A stretch of DNA of 64,000 nucleotides from Nyssa sinensis (lineage: Eukaryota; Streptophyta; Magnoliopsida; Cornales; Nyssaceae): NCBI GenBank assembly GCA_008638375.1, contig CM018033.1, forward strand, positions 18,635,294-18,699,293. Direction: 5' to 3'. The notes under the pieces are model-generated. The model saw only the letters and a list, made by a program, of their open reading frames with translations, was not told where the DNA came from and did no database searches. The position numbers were made by a program, and so were the translations under genes. Below are positions 38,301 to 49,823 of the stretch, one piece after another; position 1 is the stretch's first letter, and the number at the start of each line of letters is the position of its first letter.

Positions 38301-41300
38301 CCAACACTCATAGCGAATCAACTATAAAGGAGATCTCAACTATTGGTCGGTCCACTCTTGCATGCCTAAGCCTGGTTAAGCTACTCTTAGTTCCTGGACT
38401 TAGCGCTAGTCAATACAAGCGTAGGTGTTGATCGAGCTAATACTAGCTCCCAAACCTAGCGGTATCACACCAGAATTGGTTGAGCCATTAAATGACTCCC
38501 AAACATGGCTAACTCCCCTAAACTTAATAAAGCTCCCTTCGAGGGACTTATGCTCTTTCATTACATGGATGCCTAAAGACTAGGGGCAAGTCTTTAGGAG
38601 ACTCATAGAGTTTCGCACGCGGCTATGGTGTCCGAAATGCATTGTAGACCTACTATTCGGGATATTTAGGGTTTTGTGGCATGGAAGCTAAAGCATTGGG
38701 AACCCCGTGTCCATCTGCATCACCCATGCGTGGAACACCCAAGATCCTTCTAGAATAAGAGAGATTACACCAAGATTCCCTAAACCTTATATTACCTTTC
38801 ACTACTTTCTACTACATACTTTTAAATAATCCTTACTTTGGATTGTAGTGTCCCTACGTGGCCAGTTTGTTACAGATAACCTCATCCTAACAACCTCACG
38901 TGCTAGGACTACTATAAATAGTCCACTTGTATCACTAGGAGTAGGAACAGTAACATCACTATCCATTCTTTTATAAGCCCTGGCAATGTACTCTCTTAGT
39001 ATTCTTATCATAACCGTAACCTTAAAGAAGTACATTGGTTATGGTTTCATCGTCATCACTTGTCACAGTGATCTCAATCCACACTCATACCCTGCATCCC
39101 CATACTCTTAAGGCATCTCTCACTTCTAGATTGCCTCTACTTTCTTTCTGCCATCTCACTCTAGGAATCCTTACTCTCTGTGGAATACTTTCTCTCTGTA
39201 AGACTCACTCTCTGATACATCACCAAATCCACAAACTATCAACACCTATAAAAAAAGTGGGGGTGGGGGAAAAATTACATTACACATTAACATTGGTTCA
39301 TCCTACTATACTTGCCATTTGCTGATAAAGCTATGTCAGCAGAAGTTTTCTCCTCATATTTGATTCAAATAGATGAAATGTTTGTGATGTTTATCTTTAA
39401 ATAACAATTTATCGAAGAGTTACACAAAAAATACTTGGTGCTCATAAAATTTATTTTACTTTCAAAGAAATCGATAGAATTGTCAACATGAATTAGTTTA
39501 TTGTTAATGGCCATCAATTTGGAGACAACCTGAGTCCTTTATTACATTGTACAAAGGCGCAACAAAAGCAAATTTTTACTTTTGAATGTTATTTTAGAGG
39601 GGCCTTTCTCTTATTAAAGATATAAGGTGCCAATTCCGTTGTATTGTTTAAGCGAAACAATGCTAAGAGAGAAAAAGGTAAAAAAATTTAACATTGAATA
39701 TGCAAAACTAGAAACTCCAACTATTATCTAACTTCTAAAAGTCCTTTGTTAGGTCCTAGTTCCTATTCTCATAAAGGTATATGAATACAAATGCAACATA
39801 AATGACAAAACACGAGGATATGAGCAAGCTTATTGAAATCAAGATCTTATAATGTGTCAATGGGTTAGTTTTCAGGCTTAGATCGAGAATTGTAAGATTT
39901 TACAAAAATGAGAATGCTAAGACTAACATTTATGTATCTCAAAAATTCTTAAAATTATGCAATGTATAAGTCTATGACTCGTGAAAAAAATATAGAATAA
40001 TTAAAACATATAAGTTTTGACGACTTATACCTAATACTTTTGTGATACATTAGCATAAAATATGTTTAATTACATAGCACTAAATATTGTAGCACATTAA
40101 AATAGTATATGTAAAACATAAATAAAAATGGTTCATAGATTATCATTCACATATGATCAATCACTGTATAAAACTGTTAAATTTACATAAGAAGAAGCCA
40201 TAAAAAGCTCTATGGAAGAACCTATAACTTAGGGGGAAAGCAAATTAGCATTAGGATATGTTTGGATAAGAGATCAATTGATTTAAAGTAAACTTATTGA
40301 GTTTTAGAGAAAGAGAAGTTGATTGCCTGACACAATATTCTTAAAGAAAACTTTTGACCAAATGGGAAGATTAAATCCATACTTTTCAAAATAAGGAGTT
40401 AAATGACTTAAATTAACCACTTGAACTCTTGAGTAGTCTAAAGCGGACTAAAAAAAGGCATTCAAAGTCAAAATTTTTGATATAATTGTCCCACTTGCAT
40501 TTATATGTTTCTTGTTTTTTGTTTTCTAATATTATTTGGGTCTCGATCCGTACTTATCAAAAAGCTTACAAGAATAACATTAGGTGGGACAAGCATTTAC
40601 CCTTTAGGGATTTTAGGTGGGATCTGGGTCAATTTAGGTAGTTTTGGATCGTAAAATTGTAGGATTCAAATTGAGATTTTAATAACCATGGATGTGAGTT
40701 GCTTGCAATTTTATTTTCCTTTTTCACATTTTATGCCATAAGTGTGAATATATTTCTTATAATTACATTATTACTGTAATTTACTCTTCTGAGTCTTGTT
40801 CATCCTAATAATGTGCTTAAAGAATTTTAAACCACTTTAAGGGATTTTTTTTTTTTTTTTTCTGTAACTACTCACTTTATGGGAGTATAGAGAGTGAAGA
40901 ACACTCTTAATTGATTTTTTGGTTCATAGAATTATCTAGTTGCCTATTTAAAATAGAAGAGAAAAAAGCATAAATGAAAAGAAAGTATTCATCTTCACGT
41001 TATTTGAATGTTTAGGAGAGAAATAAGAAGAAAATCATTATCTCTTGTTTGAATAGTTTATAGGAAAGAGAGGAAAAGAAAGTATATTAAATTATATCTC
41101 AATTATGCCCTTTTTGACCTTAGGCTTTGATTGTGTAGCCAATCCCTTTTGTTGTATACGGGTTAGCCCCCCTTGGACTCCTTGTTTATTTAATTTACTT
41201 TTATCGATCAAAAAAAAAGAAAGAAAGTTCATTTAATGAATATTGTTATGTACACTCTTTAGGGTTGTTCTTCAATGCATTGGTATGAACATGAATCTTG

Positions 41301-43366
41301 AGTTGTGTAGTGCAATGGTAAAAGCTTAGGAAAAACATGGGCTCGAGTCTAACGGTGCACATTTCGTTCAAATAATACCCAAGAATAGGTCGATACTCAG
41401 TTTATCTCTCTCAACAGCTTGTATAGCTGGGACCAAACATTAGGTGATTTTTTTATGTACGATCTTTGTACAATAATAATTTGATGAAATGTTAACAATG
41501 TTTATTTAATTAATGATGCTATGATCATCTAAAATAATCTCAACCTTTGATATATCATAATTTAATTCATAAATCTAGAACTATATAGTTTGGACTAAGG
41601 CTAGTTGGATTAGTTTTTGCTCATATAATTTCTAATATTTTTAGTCATTAAAATTCTTTTATTGTGGAAGAAAACACAGAATATAAATGAATGCTTCCTT
41701 CCAAAACTATATAGTTTGGACTAAGGCTAGTTGGCTTTAGTTTTTGCTCTTAAAATTTCTTATATTTTTAGTCATTAAAGTTTTTTTATTGTGGAAGAAA
41801 ACACATAATATAAATGAATGCTTCCTTGAAAACATAAATGTTGCAATGATAAGATGAGGGGAGGTTTTATATTGATTTTCGTTTAAGGTGCCCAAAGGAC
41901 TGGAGAAAGGCTAAAAGAAATGTGCTTGTTGACCTATGGTTGTGAGAAAGGGACATTATTGCCTTGAATTTAACTATGGAAATGGCTCTACGTAAAGATG
42001 GAGGAGCAAAATGGTTCATATTGTTAGGAAAATTAGACAATCTATGTTGGCAATTCTTTTCCAGAAGACTGTGTTTCTTTAGACAGTAGTTGTTGAGTCA
42101 TGTGGTTTACTGATAGTCATGAAGTGAAGACTTAGGACATCTCGCATTTACAACAATGTCGGAAGAAGTATACAAATTCGAAGGTATGTGTTCATGCATT
42201 ATCATGCATTTTTCATTAGGTGTGGCACCTTAGAATTATTCTTAACTTTAGATATGAACTTTACTGTACTTAATTTGACCTTAAGTATAAGTTAGTTTTG
42301 ACTATAGGCTAATCTATTTTCGTTAATTTTTTTATTACCTTTTAATGGTATTTTTTGGAAAATCACGTTTAATATTGTCAAAATTCGAAGGGCAATTTCC
42401 GGTAGACTCCTTGTTCGAATGGAGGAGAGGTTCCCATCTGAATGGAAAGGGTGTTTCCGTCCTGAATGCGGGTGTCTTTTTCAGCCTGGGTTGTTCAGAA
42501 CTTGCTTATTTCTTGCTTATTTCTTGCACAAAATCTTCTCATAATAGGTTTAGATATGATACATGAATTTTTTTTAGTATAAATAGGGTACTATGGTGTA
42601 CATAGAGAGAACCCTAGCATTTTGAAGCAGAGAGAATTATAGATAGATCCTTTGCTTCAGTTTTTATTCATATAGTCAGTTTTGTTACAAGGTTGTGAAC
42701 CCTGTGGTTGTGATTGTATATACCTAGTGTCGGGTTCAATGTTGCCTGGAACGTGGATCGTTATGGTACATAGAATGGGAACATAAATCAGAGTGCAGTA
42801 TGTTAGTGTTATAAATCGTCACTTGTTATAGAACGGGAACGTCAATAGTTTTTATATTTCTCAATTAAATTATCATTTCTTCTCCCCCACATCATATATG
42901 TATTTTAATAACTCTAATTCCTCTCAAGTTAGTTTGAGGTTCTTTCATGATAGAATCACGGTTGTATTACCAAACAATAGATGAACAACATATAATTCAT
43001 ATAAAATAGGTAGTATTGAATTTGAAAAAGAGAAGGGATATTCTAGGAAGCGTGAACAACATTGTCATCTCAGGACTAATATGTTCGGCAGACCATTATT
43101 GTCAATATGAGAAATAAAGAATTTTTTGCTCAGAAAATTTGTTTGACTTCACATATGTTCTAGATTGTGTTCATTTTCTGTAACGGTGCATGTCCATCAC
43201 CTAGATGTTACTTTGTGTTGCTATGCATTGTCAGGCACTATGCTCCGCCAGTGTGCCAAGCTTCACCATGCGCTAACTAGTGCCAACCAATAACAGACTC
43301 GAGCATCTTGCTTGTGTGCAGTTACTGGCTGCAAAATATACACACACACATAAACATACACATACA

Positions 43367-43439
<73 letters not shown>

Positions 43440-44361
43440 AGTGCTTGTTTCTGTTATTTTTGGAGACATATGGATGATTTATCTGGACCATGGTTCAAGG
43501 TAGCAGCCAACATCAAATCATATTGCTTGACCTGCAAGGCTGTAACAGGATCAGCAGGCTTGTCCAGATCCATTATGCATGAGCTGTCTCAAGTTTGCGG
43601 CATTGATACATACTGATTGATCTTATGTCTATACTATAATATAAAGAACACGGGTAGGGTAACCCAAATATTTTGAAGTAAGAAAAGGTTTTTTCAAAAG
43701 CAGTTTTCTACTCTTTTTTTTTTTTTTATTTTTTTATAGTTAAGTGGCCCTTGGAGTGGGAGTTGAACTTGGGACCTTGGAAAAGCAGTTTCTACTTTTT
43801 ATACAACTTTTTGCAACATTTAAATCATTTCATCTGTATATTGTGTCCCATGAAAGACCTTTTGCCACAGATACACTTTTCCGGCTGAATACATCATTGT
43901 ACTTGATGCTTTAGTAGGTATCAAGTAAAACATTTCAAAATTTTCTTCAGAATCATGATATAACATTTTGTAGTTCATCACTTAAAAGTTTTTATTTTAT
44001 TTTATTGTGATTTTATTGAGAAAATAAATTACTCTATGGGTCTATCGCTTTCCTTTCTGTGTAGGGAAGCTCTTGCGGTTTTTTCAAATGGTGCAATGAC
44101 CATACCACCACAGCTGATCTCTCAGACTCAGTCAACACCAATAAAGTTTATAAAAACATGAATGAAATGAGCAACAAAAGCTATGGTGTAAGAAGTGGTT
44201 CTTCCTGTTTTAAATGTGGCAAGGATGGGCACTGGGCAAAAGATTGTCTCCTGCCTTCACTTCACTCTTCTGCTGATTTAGGAGGAAAGCATGCTTCATC
44301 AGGTACTTGTTATAAGTGTAGGTCAGCCTGGGCACTGGGCAAAAGACTGCTCTTCCAGTGA
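35317..44361 (+). CDS. GRF and CCHC zinc-finger protein, three exons
   Basis: Exons are 35317-35805, 36619-36819 and 44065-44361, joined in phase 0 at GT..AG sites, giving 328 residues. An acidic N-terminus (DVEDEDFLSQ) and basic AKRRK lead to a Gly-rich linker. Then come CCHC knuckle 1 (residues 104-117, CFKCGKLGHWARDC), GRF finger 1 (from 134, CPCGLGAC, GRKFYKCP, CGFFEWCD across intron 1), GRF finger 2 (from 201, CPCGAGSC, QQFYRCP, CGFFKWCN across intron 2), and knuckle 2 (278-291, CFKCGKDGHWAKDC). A last CYKC pair (312-315) runs into a frameshift. GRF and CCHC fingers bind single-stranded nucleic acid; a nuclear role is likely but not shown. It resembles plant 'zinc knuckle family' proteins and the tail of plant topoisomerase 3-alpha, but no topoisomerase core is present. 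Start: the first in-frame ATG is at 35317; upstream frame is open but has no ATG. Confidence 0.85.
37495..38042. mobile_element. hAT-like MITE in intron 2
   Basis: About 548 bp. The left end CGTAAGAAGCACGGATACGG and right end (reverse complement) TATGAAGCACGAATACTC share GAAGCACG.ATAC as inverted repeats. It is flanked by GCTCATCA (37487-37494 and 38043-38050). A ninth base, C, follows both copies, so the duplication could be 8 or 9 bp. The subterminal regions are rich in GGACAC and GACACG words. No ORF. Confidence 0.75.
38060..39317 (+). repeat. LTR-like segment within intron 2
   Basis: Non-coding sequence containing a clear TATA-like CTATAAATAGTCC at 38910-38922 and regular LTR-like base composition. 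It sits inside a 1.9-kb block bounded by an 18-bp direct repeat (37397-37414 and 39318-39335). LTR ends could not be identified. Confidence 0.3.
41100..41218 (+). mobile_element. Probable 5'-truncated LINE tail
   Basis: Ends with CTTTTATCGATCAAAAAAAAA after a T-rich 3' region of the kind found in plant L1 elements (compare TATATTACCTATCAAAAAAA at 53411-53432). No coding part remains. Confidence 0.35.
41299..41460 (+). mobile_element. tRNA-derived SINE-like sequence
   Basis: Has an exact A-box consensus TAGTGCAATGG (41308-41318) and a B-box-like GGCTCGAGTCT (41340-41350) with 21 bases between them. This fits an internal Pol III promoter of a tRNA-derived SINE. The 3' end and TSD were not resolved. 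Confidence 0.5.
41579..41829. repeat. Tandem duplication of about 126 bp
   Basis: Two adjacent copies (41579-41704 and 41705-41829), each starting AACTATATAGTTTGGACTAA and containing TTTTTAGTCATTAAA and TTATTGTGGAAGAAAACACA. A few substitutions separate them. Confidence 0.85.
42220..42850 (+). repeat. LTR-like segment
   Basis: Starts near TGTGGCACCTTAGAATTATT, has a TATA-like TATAAATAGGGTAC at about 42580-42593 followed by leader-like sequence with AGAGAGAACCCTAGCATTTTG, and fades near 42850. The right end, TSD and coding part were not identified. Confidence 0.35.
43335..43434. repeat. Compound AC/TG/TA microsatellite
   Basis: ACACAC-rich, then a TG run, then a TA run up to 43434. The short ORFs across it on both strands are artefacts of the repeat. 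Confidence 0.95.
43705..43790 (-). mobile_element. SINE-tail-like fragment
   Basis: Read on the minus strand there is a B-box-like AGTTCAACTCC (43759-43769), then GGGCCACTTAACTAT, then an A-rich tail (T-rich on plus, 43707-43737). This fits the 3' half of a tRNA-derived SINE. Confidence 0.35.
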
Positions 44362-47270
44362 AGATTCGAGAGTCCGGTTTAGGCCGTAAATCAGATTTTA
44401 CTTTTTGTAGTTTGACGTTACACTTGTAAATTGGAAAGTTGTATGACTAGGTACTATAACTTGGACTTTAATCTTACATTTGAGATGAAAGTAGAACTGC
44501 AGTAACACTGGTATGGTTGTGAATTTGGTAGATGACGTTTGTTTGTCTGTAGAATCATTTAACTACAAAGATTAGTCTGCTCAAGTTGCATTCTATCTTG
44601 ACAATGCCACAACCATGAATGCCATTCAGTAAACGTTGACTTGGATACTGCATAGTTCAATAAAATCTTGGAGTTGCTTTCTCTGACTATTATTTAAAAT
44701 GCCACTCAGAATTTTGGCCTCTGGTTGGACATAAATTAGCAGAGTGGGACATCATTGAACTCAAGAATTCAATTGTCTTGGTCTTTTTCGCTTTCATAGG
44801 GTTGGCAAAGTATGATCATGCATTCCAAGTTAGTTTTGCTAAAGACCAGTACCCATTTATTGTCTTACATTAATTGTAGCTTGATGCTTTTATGTTGTTA
44901 TATCTTAGCATCTCATTGTTGTTATGCTAATTTTAGTTTCAAGTGGAATGTTGTTGCGTCATCTATCTGTAACAGCTAATATTCCTATTTTCATTAAGCT
45001 GTATTTAACATTGTTTTTCCTTTCATTACTTGGTTAAGAAAATGAGATGCGACGGTGGCCTATCTTGTATTATTATTCCAATATTTTACTCTTTATTCAC
45101 TTTGAACTCTAGTTTTTTTTTTTCTTTCTAGGATAGTTTATATATTTGTGGTAGAAGATTCTTCCTATATAGGCTGTTGTAGTTATTCGTGACCGGCTAG
45201 AAATAAATAATCAATTGGCCTTTTCCCATTTTGAACCTCCATGAATTCTCTTGTAATTATTTCTGTTGGAACTGATGTACTGATGCAACTGAATGCTTTT
45301 TTCACCCTAAATTAATCTTAATTTTAGAAAAGGGGGGGGGGGGGGGGGGATCTCTCTTTCTTCTTGGTCTCAATTTGAAGACACTGTTATTTGGTGTTCT
45401 TGACATGTACTTCAATGTCAAGTGTTCTTTGCTCTGCTGGTAGAAACAGTGAGATCAGCATGAGTCTTGATTGTTGTTTAGTCTGTGCAGTCCCTGTGGG
45501 ATCATCTGGGCACTGACATCTCTAGGCTCTAGCGCGTAGGTAAGGGCGAAAAGGATTCTTACTGATCCAAGACTTTGCATGAGACATAGTACTACCAATC
45601 CTTTTCCTTTAATAGATGGTTTGAACTCACTACTTCCATTACCCAGACGAGGTTAGAGTTTCTGTTACATGTCTCTAAGGTCCAAGATTTCCTCTTTGAT
45701 TGACTGCTTGAACCTGTTCATGCATTGCATTCAGTTGAAAATTCTGCAGTTTATCCTCTCTTGCCCTCAAAACTTCTGCAACTGGTTGGGCATAAATTTT
45801 GGTAATCAGTTCAATGCCAGAATTAATCATGGACTAATCTTTTGGACTGAGATGCCAGCGGTAGACTCTAAAGGTTGGACTGTCAACACCAACCCAGAAA
45901 ATTTGCTTGTCAATTCTCATACCTATCTTGCTCCTTCCTTCATTGCTAGTTCGTCAGTCATGGGTACCATTAATTATCCCTGCCATCGGTTCTCAAGCAG
46001 TCAGATGGTTTGCTTTGTGGGAAGCTCCTCAGTTAGATACTGGTGAATTAGTAAGTAGAGAGTAGGTAGTGAGAAGCCATAGTTGGGGGAGAGGTCTATG
46101 GTAATGCTGAAGAGTGTTAAAAGAGGCCGAGAACCATCTGTGGGTAGTTATTGTTTTTCATTATTTTTGGTGCTGTTATATCTTGTTACAGAATAGCCAT
46201 TCATTCTATATTGAATGCTGACTGACTATACGATGAAAATTTCCTGCGATGGTTGGTTATTGCTCGGTTTTCAAAACCATTTTTTGGCAATAAAGGTCAT
46301 TCCAGTTTAGATAATGGTTTTTAGAGTCTTAAGAACAATTTTTGCACATTTTATGTGTTTAGAAATCTTCAACAGTAATGTAATTGAGAAGATTTGTATG
46401 TAATTGAGAAGTTTTAACTTTTTCCTTTTTATAATTGATAATTGATAGTCCTGACGGATATGGAAATTCTGTTGACCAATCCCTTCTATGAGTGGTGCTT
46501 CAGTCGTTTACAATAGACAATGCCAAGCTGTTAATGCAAATTATAAGCCTAGGCCGGATTTCCCATGAGGAGAGTGATGAGGGGCCACAGTGGGGCGAGC
46601 TGAGCTTCTACAACGTTGTGGGACGACACGAGGTTCTTGTTGTAGTATGGCCCGTGGTCTCCTAGGATGACATGAACTGTGGTGCCTGTGATGGTACGAC
46701 CTGAGGTGGCCATGGTAGGACGAGCCGATTTCCCCTCAAGTGGAGCTCAATTAATTGGGACATGTGTCTCTCGTGTAGGGATTCAATTGATTTTGGTGGC
46801 ATCAATAAAGAAGCAAAGAAGTTGTTTTCTTCTAGGACTAGGACCAGTTTGATTCAATAATAATGGGCTTGGATGGAGAGATTAATGCATTTTAACATCA
46901 ATGGCTCCAAAAATGAGTTGATCGAAGACTCAAAAGCCCACATGCACACGCAAGAAGGAATTGGAATATGCTTTTGATTAAGACTGTTGGTTGGACTTGA
47001 TCTTATTGGTTTTAGTTGGAATAATGAAATTTATTTGGAGGTTGAAGAAGAATTAAACAATTATTTGGACTATAGGTTTTATTCTCATGAGGAAGCTATA
47101 AGCTATCAGAAATGAATTCCAACAGCAGTTGTGAGGGAGATTTGAATGGTGGTTCTACCATAATTTTTTGGGATATTACTGACCACTGCACTTCTCTCCT
47201 TTTAGATTCATTCTGGTAACATTCATTATTGTCCTCATTTCTATTTTTCCAAAAAAGAAAAAGAAACAAA
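44362..47270. other. Downstream region of the GRF/CCHC gene, mostly unassigned
   Basis: The first few hundred bases are probably the 3' UTR. An 18-base G run sits at 45332-45349. A 125-codon open frame at 45669-46046 lacks any family feature. The 46550-46750 segment is GC-rich (CGACCTGAGGTGG-like words) and unlike its surroundings; its source is unknown. Confidence 0.4.
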
Positions 47271-47400
47271 TATGATCCAAACTAGGTTGAGGATTATAGA
47301 TCAATCAGTCTTTGAAATGGTTTTTTAACAAAATTATATTCAGACTCTAGCTACATAGGACTGAATCTATCCATTTTTGTAGAAACCATCTCTCCTAACT
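47270..47400 (+). pseudogene. LINE reverse-transcriptase relic
   Basis: One frame reads EDYRSISL, stop, NGFLTKLYSDSSYI, GLNLSIFVETISPN. This matches the spacing of the plant L1 RT block (D-[FY]-R-P-I-S-L ... K-[IL] ... [IL]-S-x-N/Q). Only this short piece is recognisable. Confidence 0.4.
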
Positions 47401-48300
47401 AAAAATACTTTTTCGTTTTGTTTTGTTTTGTTTCGTTTGAGGCCGTGTCATCTTTTGATAGTTTACATTTGTGAACTTGCAAATCACGTCTCTTATCAAA
47501 CAAAAGGAAATATATTGGGTAATAGATCACTCATAACATAGTTAATTAGTACAATATCTAACTCAAAACATTTTAACCCAAAAAGTTCTTAATATTTTAT
47601 TGACAATTATGTACCTCCAATTAAAAACATGGTTAAAAAACAGATTGGTCTCCCACACATGCAATGTCATTACTTTTGTTTTTTGAAACTTCATAATTCA
47701 ATAACTTGCAATAGACAAATCCTTTTTTTTTTTTTTTTTAAATTACATATTTAAACTCTAAAAATCAAGACCTATCAAATAAGATACATGTTATATAGGA
47801 AGAATTATCAAAAAAATTCATGTTTTTTCAATAGAGAATTTTCGTTGAAAATTCTCAATCCAAAGAATGTTTCTCAAATAGAGAAATTTCTCTATCCATA
47901 GAATGTTTCTCGGACTAAAAAATTTGAGAAATTTCTTAAACAAAAAAAATATTATACATGTTTTTAACAATGTATCAAATAATCTTTGTTCCTTAAGAAA
48001 GTGGTAATACTCATCATTTATAAAGCAAAAAAATAAAATACAGAAAAGAATACACACCAGAAAAAAAAAAAAAAATTATAACAAAGAAATATTTATCAAA
48101 CAAATAAATTTAGAAAAATAAATTCATAAAGATCCCAACTAAACAGATTTATGCCTGGCAATACCACCACATACATACAATATTCCTACAATTTCTATAA
48201 ACATTAAACCAATTTTCTTCTCCTATTTTCACAAATAAACAAATTGTCTATATTTTATGAAACACTAACACAAGGTTAGTCTACGACTGCTACTGTGATT
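47401..48300. other. Unassigned AT-rich DNA
   Basis: No gene or element was recognised. It has A and T runs and short local repeats such as ATTCTCAATCCAAAGAATGT and ATTTCTCTATCCATAGAATG at 47850-47905. Confidence 0.35.
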
Positions 48301-48388
48301 CTAATAGTAGCCCCGTGCTTCTTCGAAGTCCTCATCTTCCAGAACCAACCCGATTCCGACATTAGTTCCATCATAGAATTCCCACTAG
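48301..48388 (-). CDS. Candidate terminal exon of an unknown gene
   Basis: After an AG at 48390-48389 on the minus strand, a frame reads WEFYDGTNVGIGLVLEDEDF and EEARGYY before TAG (48301-48303). The composition is protein-like and acidic, and a splice acceptor is possible, but no other exons were found and the family is not recognised. It may be chance. Confidence 0.22.
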
Positions 48389-48419
48389 TATCGTCAGCCA
48401 ATCAAAACAATTCTGTGAA

Positions 48420-49815
48420 AATAAATACAACCTTGCAAGTCAAAAAAAGAATAAAAAAATTGGAGACTTGATATTGGCAATGCCGATGAAATGAAACTTT
48501 GGTTTGGTCAACTAAATCATATGGTAAGTTGTTTTACTTCCTTTCTAAATGGTCGGTACTATATGTTCTATTTATATAAATGAAAGAAGGAAGCAAGAAC
48601 TTGTCTTACATGCATTCATCTTTTTCTTTCAATAGAAACTCACGATATATACACACACACACACACACACACAGATATATATATATATATCTATATTGGA
48701 GCGAAAGAGAGTTTTTCTTCAGTAGCAAATCACGAAGTTATAAATATAGGAAAGACAGGTTCATCAGATTAGTTTGGAAGTGGTGCCACAAGGGAGGACG
48801 GGAGGGAGATTGTCAAAAGAGAAAAAAAAAAATAAGAAGAGAGAGATGAGTAGATCGCGACTTATGATGGGTTTGTTTGATGAGATTAGTGGGGAAAAGT
48901 TGTCATTAAAAATAAAATGATTATACCACCTCATCACTTTTGGACCTCAGCAAAAATACAAGGACTTTTAAGATTACAATGTTTATCCTTTGACCTTAAC
49001 TTGTAGAGACTTATTTTGAAAGACCTTCTACTAATTAACTCATAAATTTATTGCTATTCTCATGTTCAGGCTTCAAAGGCCCTTCCTAACTTCTTTTCTA
49101 GAGATTGGGATTTTTCACCCTATGTAGTAATACTATTAAGAACTCATTCGTATTTATGAAAGAGACTCTTATCAATTAAATGTTTTAGGAATTTAATTTT
49201 TATTTATTACAATTACTTTAGCCTTTAAATAAAATTTAATCCTTAAAAGATCGAATGAATAGAAGCCTTGTTCTTAGTAGCATTATCCCTTTGGAAATTT
49301 AGTAGTTCATGGACCTTTTGAGGCTTATTCTATCTGTCAAGCTTTAAGACATTCCCCCAAGCTCTGGCAAGCTACGGTTTGAGCAAAATAGTTGTCCCTA
49401 AACTTCAATCTGGGATGGAACAAACTTCTACCATTAGACCAAAAAATGTCCCAATAATAGCAAAAATGAAAATCAGCCTCACAAGAAATTGTTGAATTAG
49501 TAGTTGGAAAAATGAAAAATAACCCTCATAATGACGAGGCTGCCAGACATTGCTTTAGAAAGAAGCCCATACAATGTCTGAAAAGAGTGAATATACATGC
49601 ACCACAAAAAAAAAGGTGAACGCACAAAATTTTAGACAACGGAGCTGTGTTTGTAAGTTGGCAGACCACTATAAACATATTTACACGTGAAAACTTATGG
49701 AAAATGGGAGACACAGTATTCACCAGGGGACCAATTTTAAGGAAATCTTTAGCTCAAAAAGCCAGGCAACATTACATTTCAGCTTCACCTCCCAATAGAA
49801 GCAGCTTAAACAGCA
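48420..49815. other. Unassigned DNA with an AC/TA microsatellite
   Basis: AC run then TA run at about 48649-48690, purine-rich stretch at 48800-48845. No gene supported. Confidence 0.35.
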
Positions 49816-49823
49816 GTTGGGTG

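Larger units (their letters stand above)
36820..44064 (+). other. Large second intron of the GRF/CCHC gene
   Basis: 7245 bp between donor CAG|GTATTA and acceptor GTGTAG|GGAAG. It splits GRF finger 2 between QQFYRCP and CGFFKWCN, just as intron 1 splits GRF finger 1 at the same point. It holds a hAT-like MITE (37495-38042), an 18-bp direct repeat pair, a SINE-like tRNA-derived sequence, a 126-bp tandem duplication, an LTR-like piece and a TG/TA microsatellite. Stretches 39340-41090 and 42850-43330 show nothing recognisable. Confidence 0.75.

Noticed and set aside
43263..43491. Short ORFs rich in Ile-Tyr and His-Thr
   Set aside because: They are translations of the TG/TA microsatellite on both strands.
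44301..44320. Tiny intron that would repair the last zinc knuckle
   Set aside because: GT and AG bases exist, but the intron would be only about 19 bases, far below plant minimum size, and would remove the CYKC pair.
45669..46046. 125-codon ORF as a gene
   Set aside because: No domain, no clear splice context and a composition unlike the neighbouring genes; likely chance.
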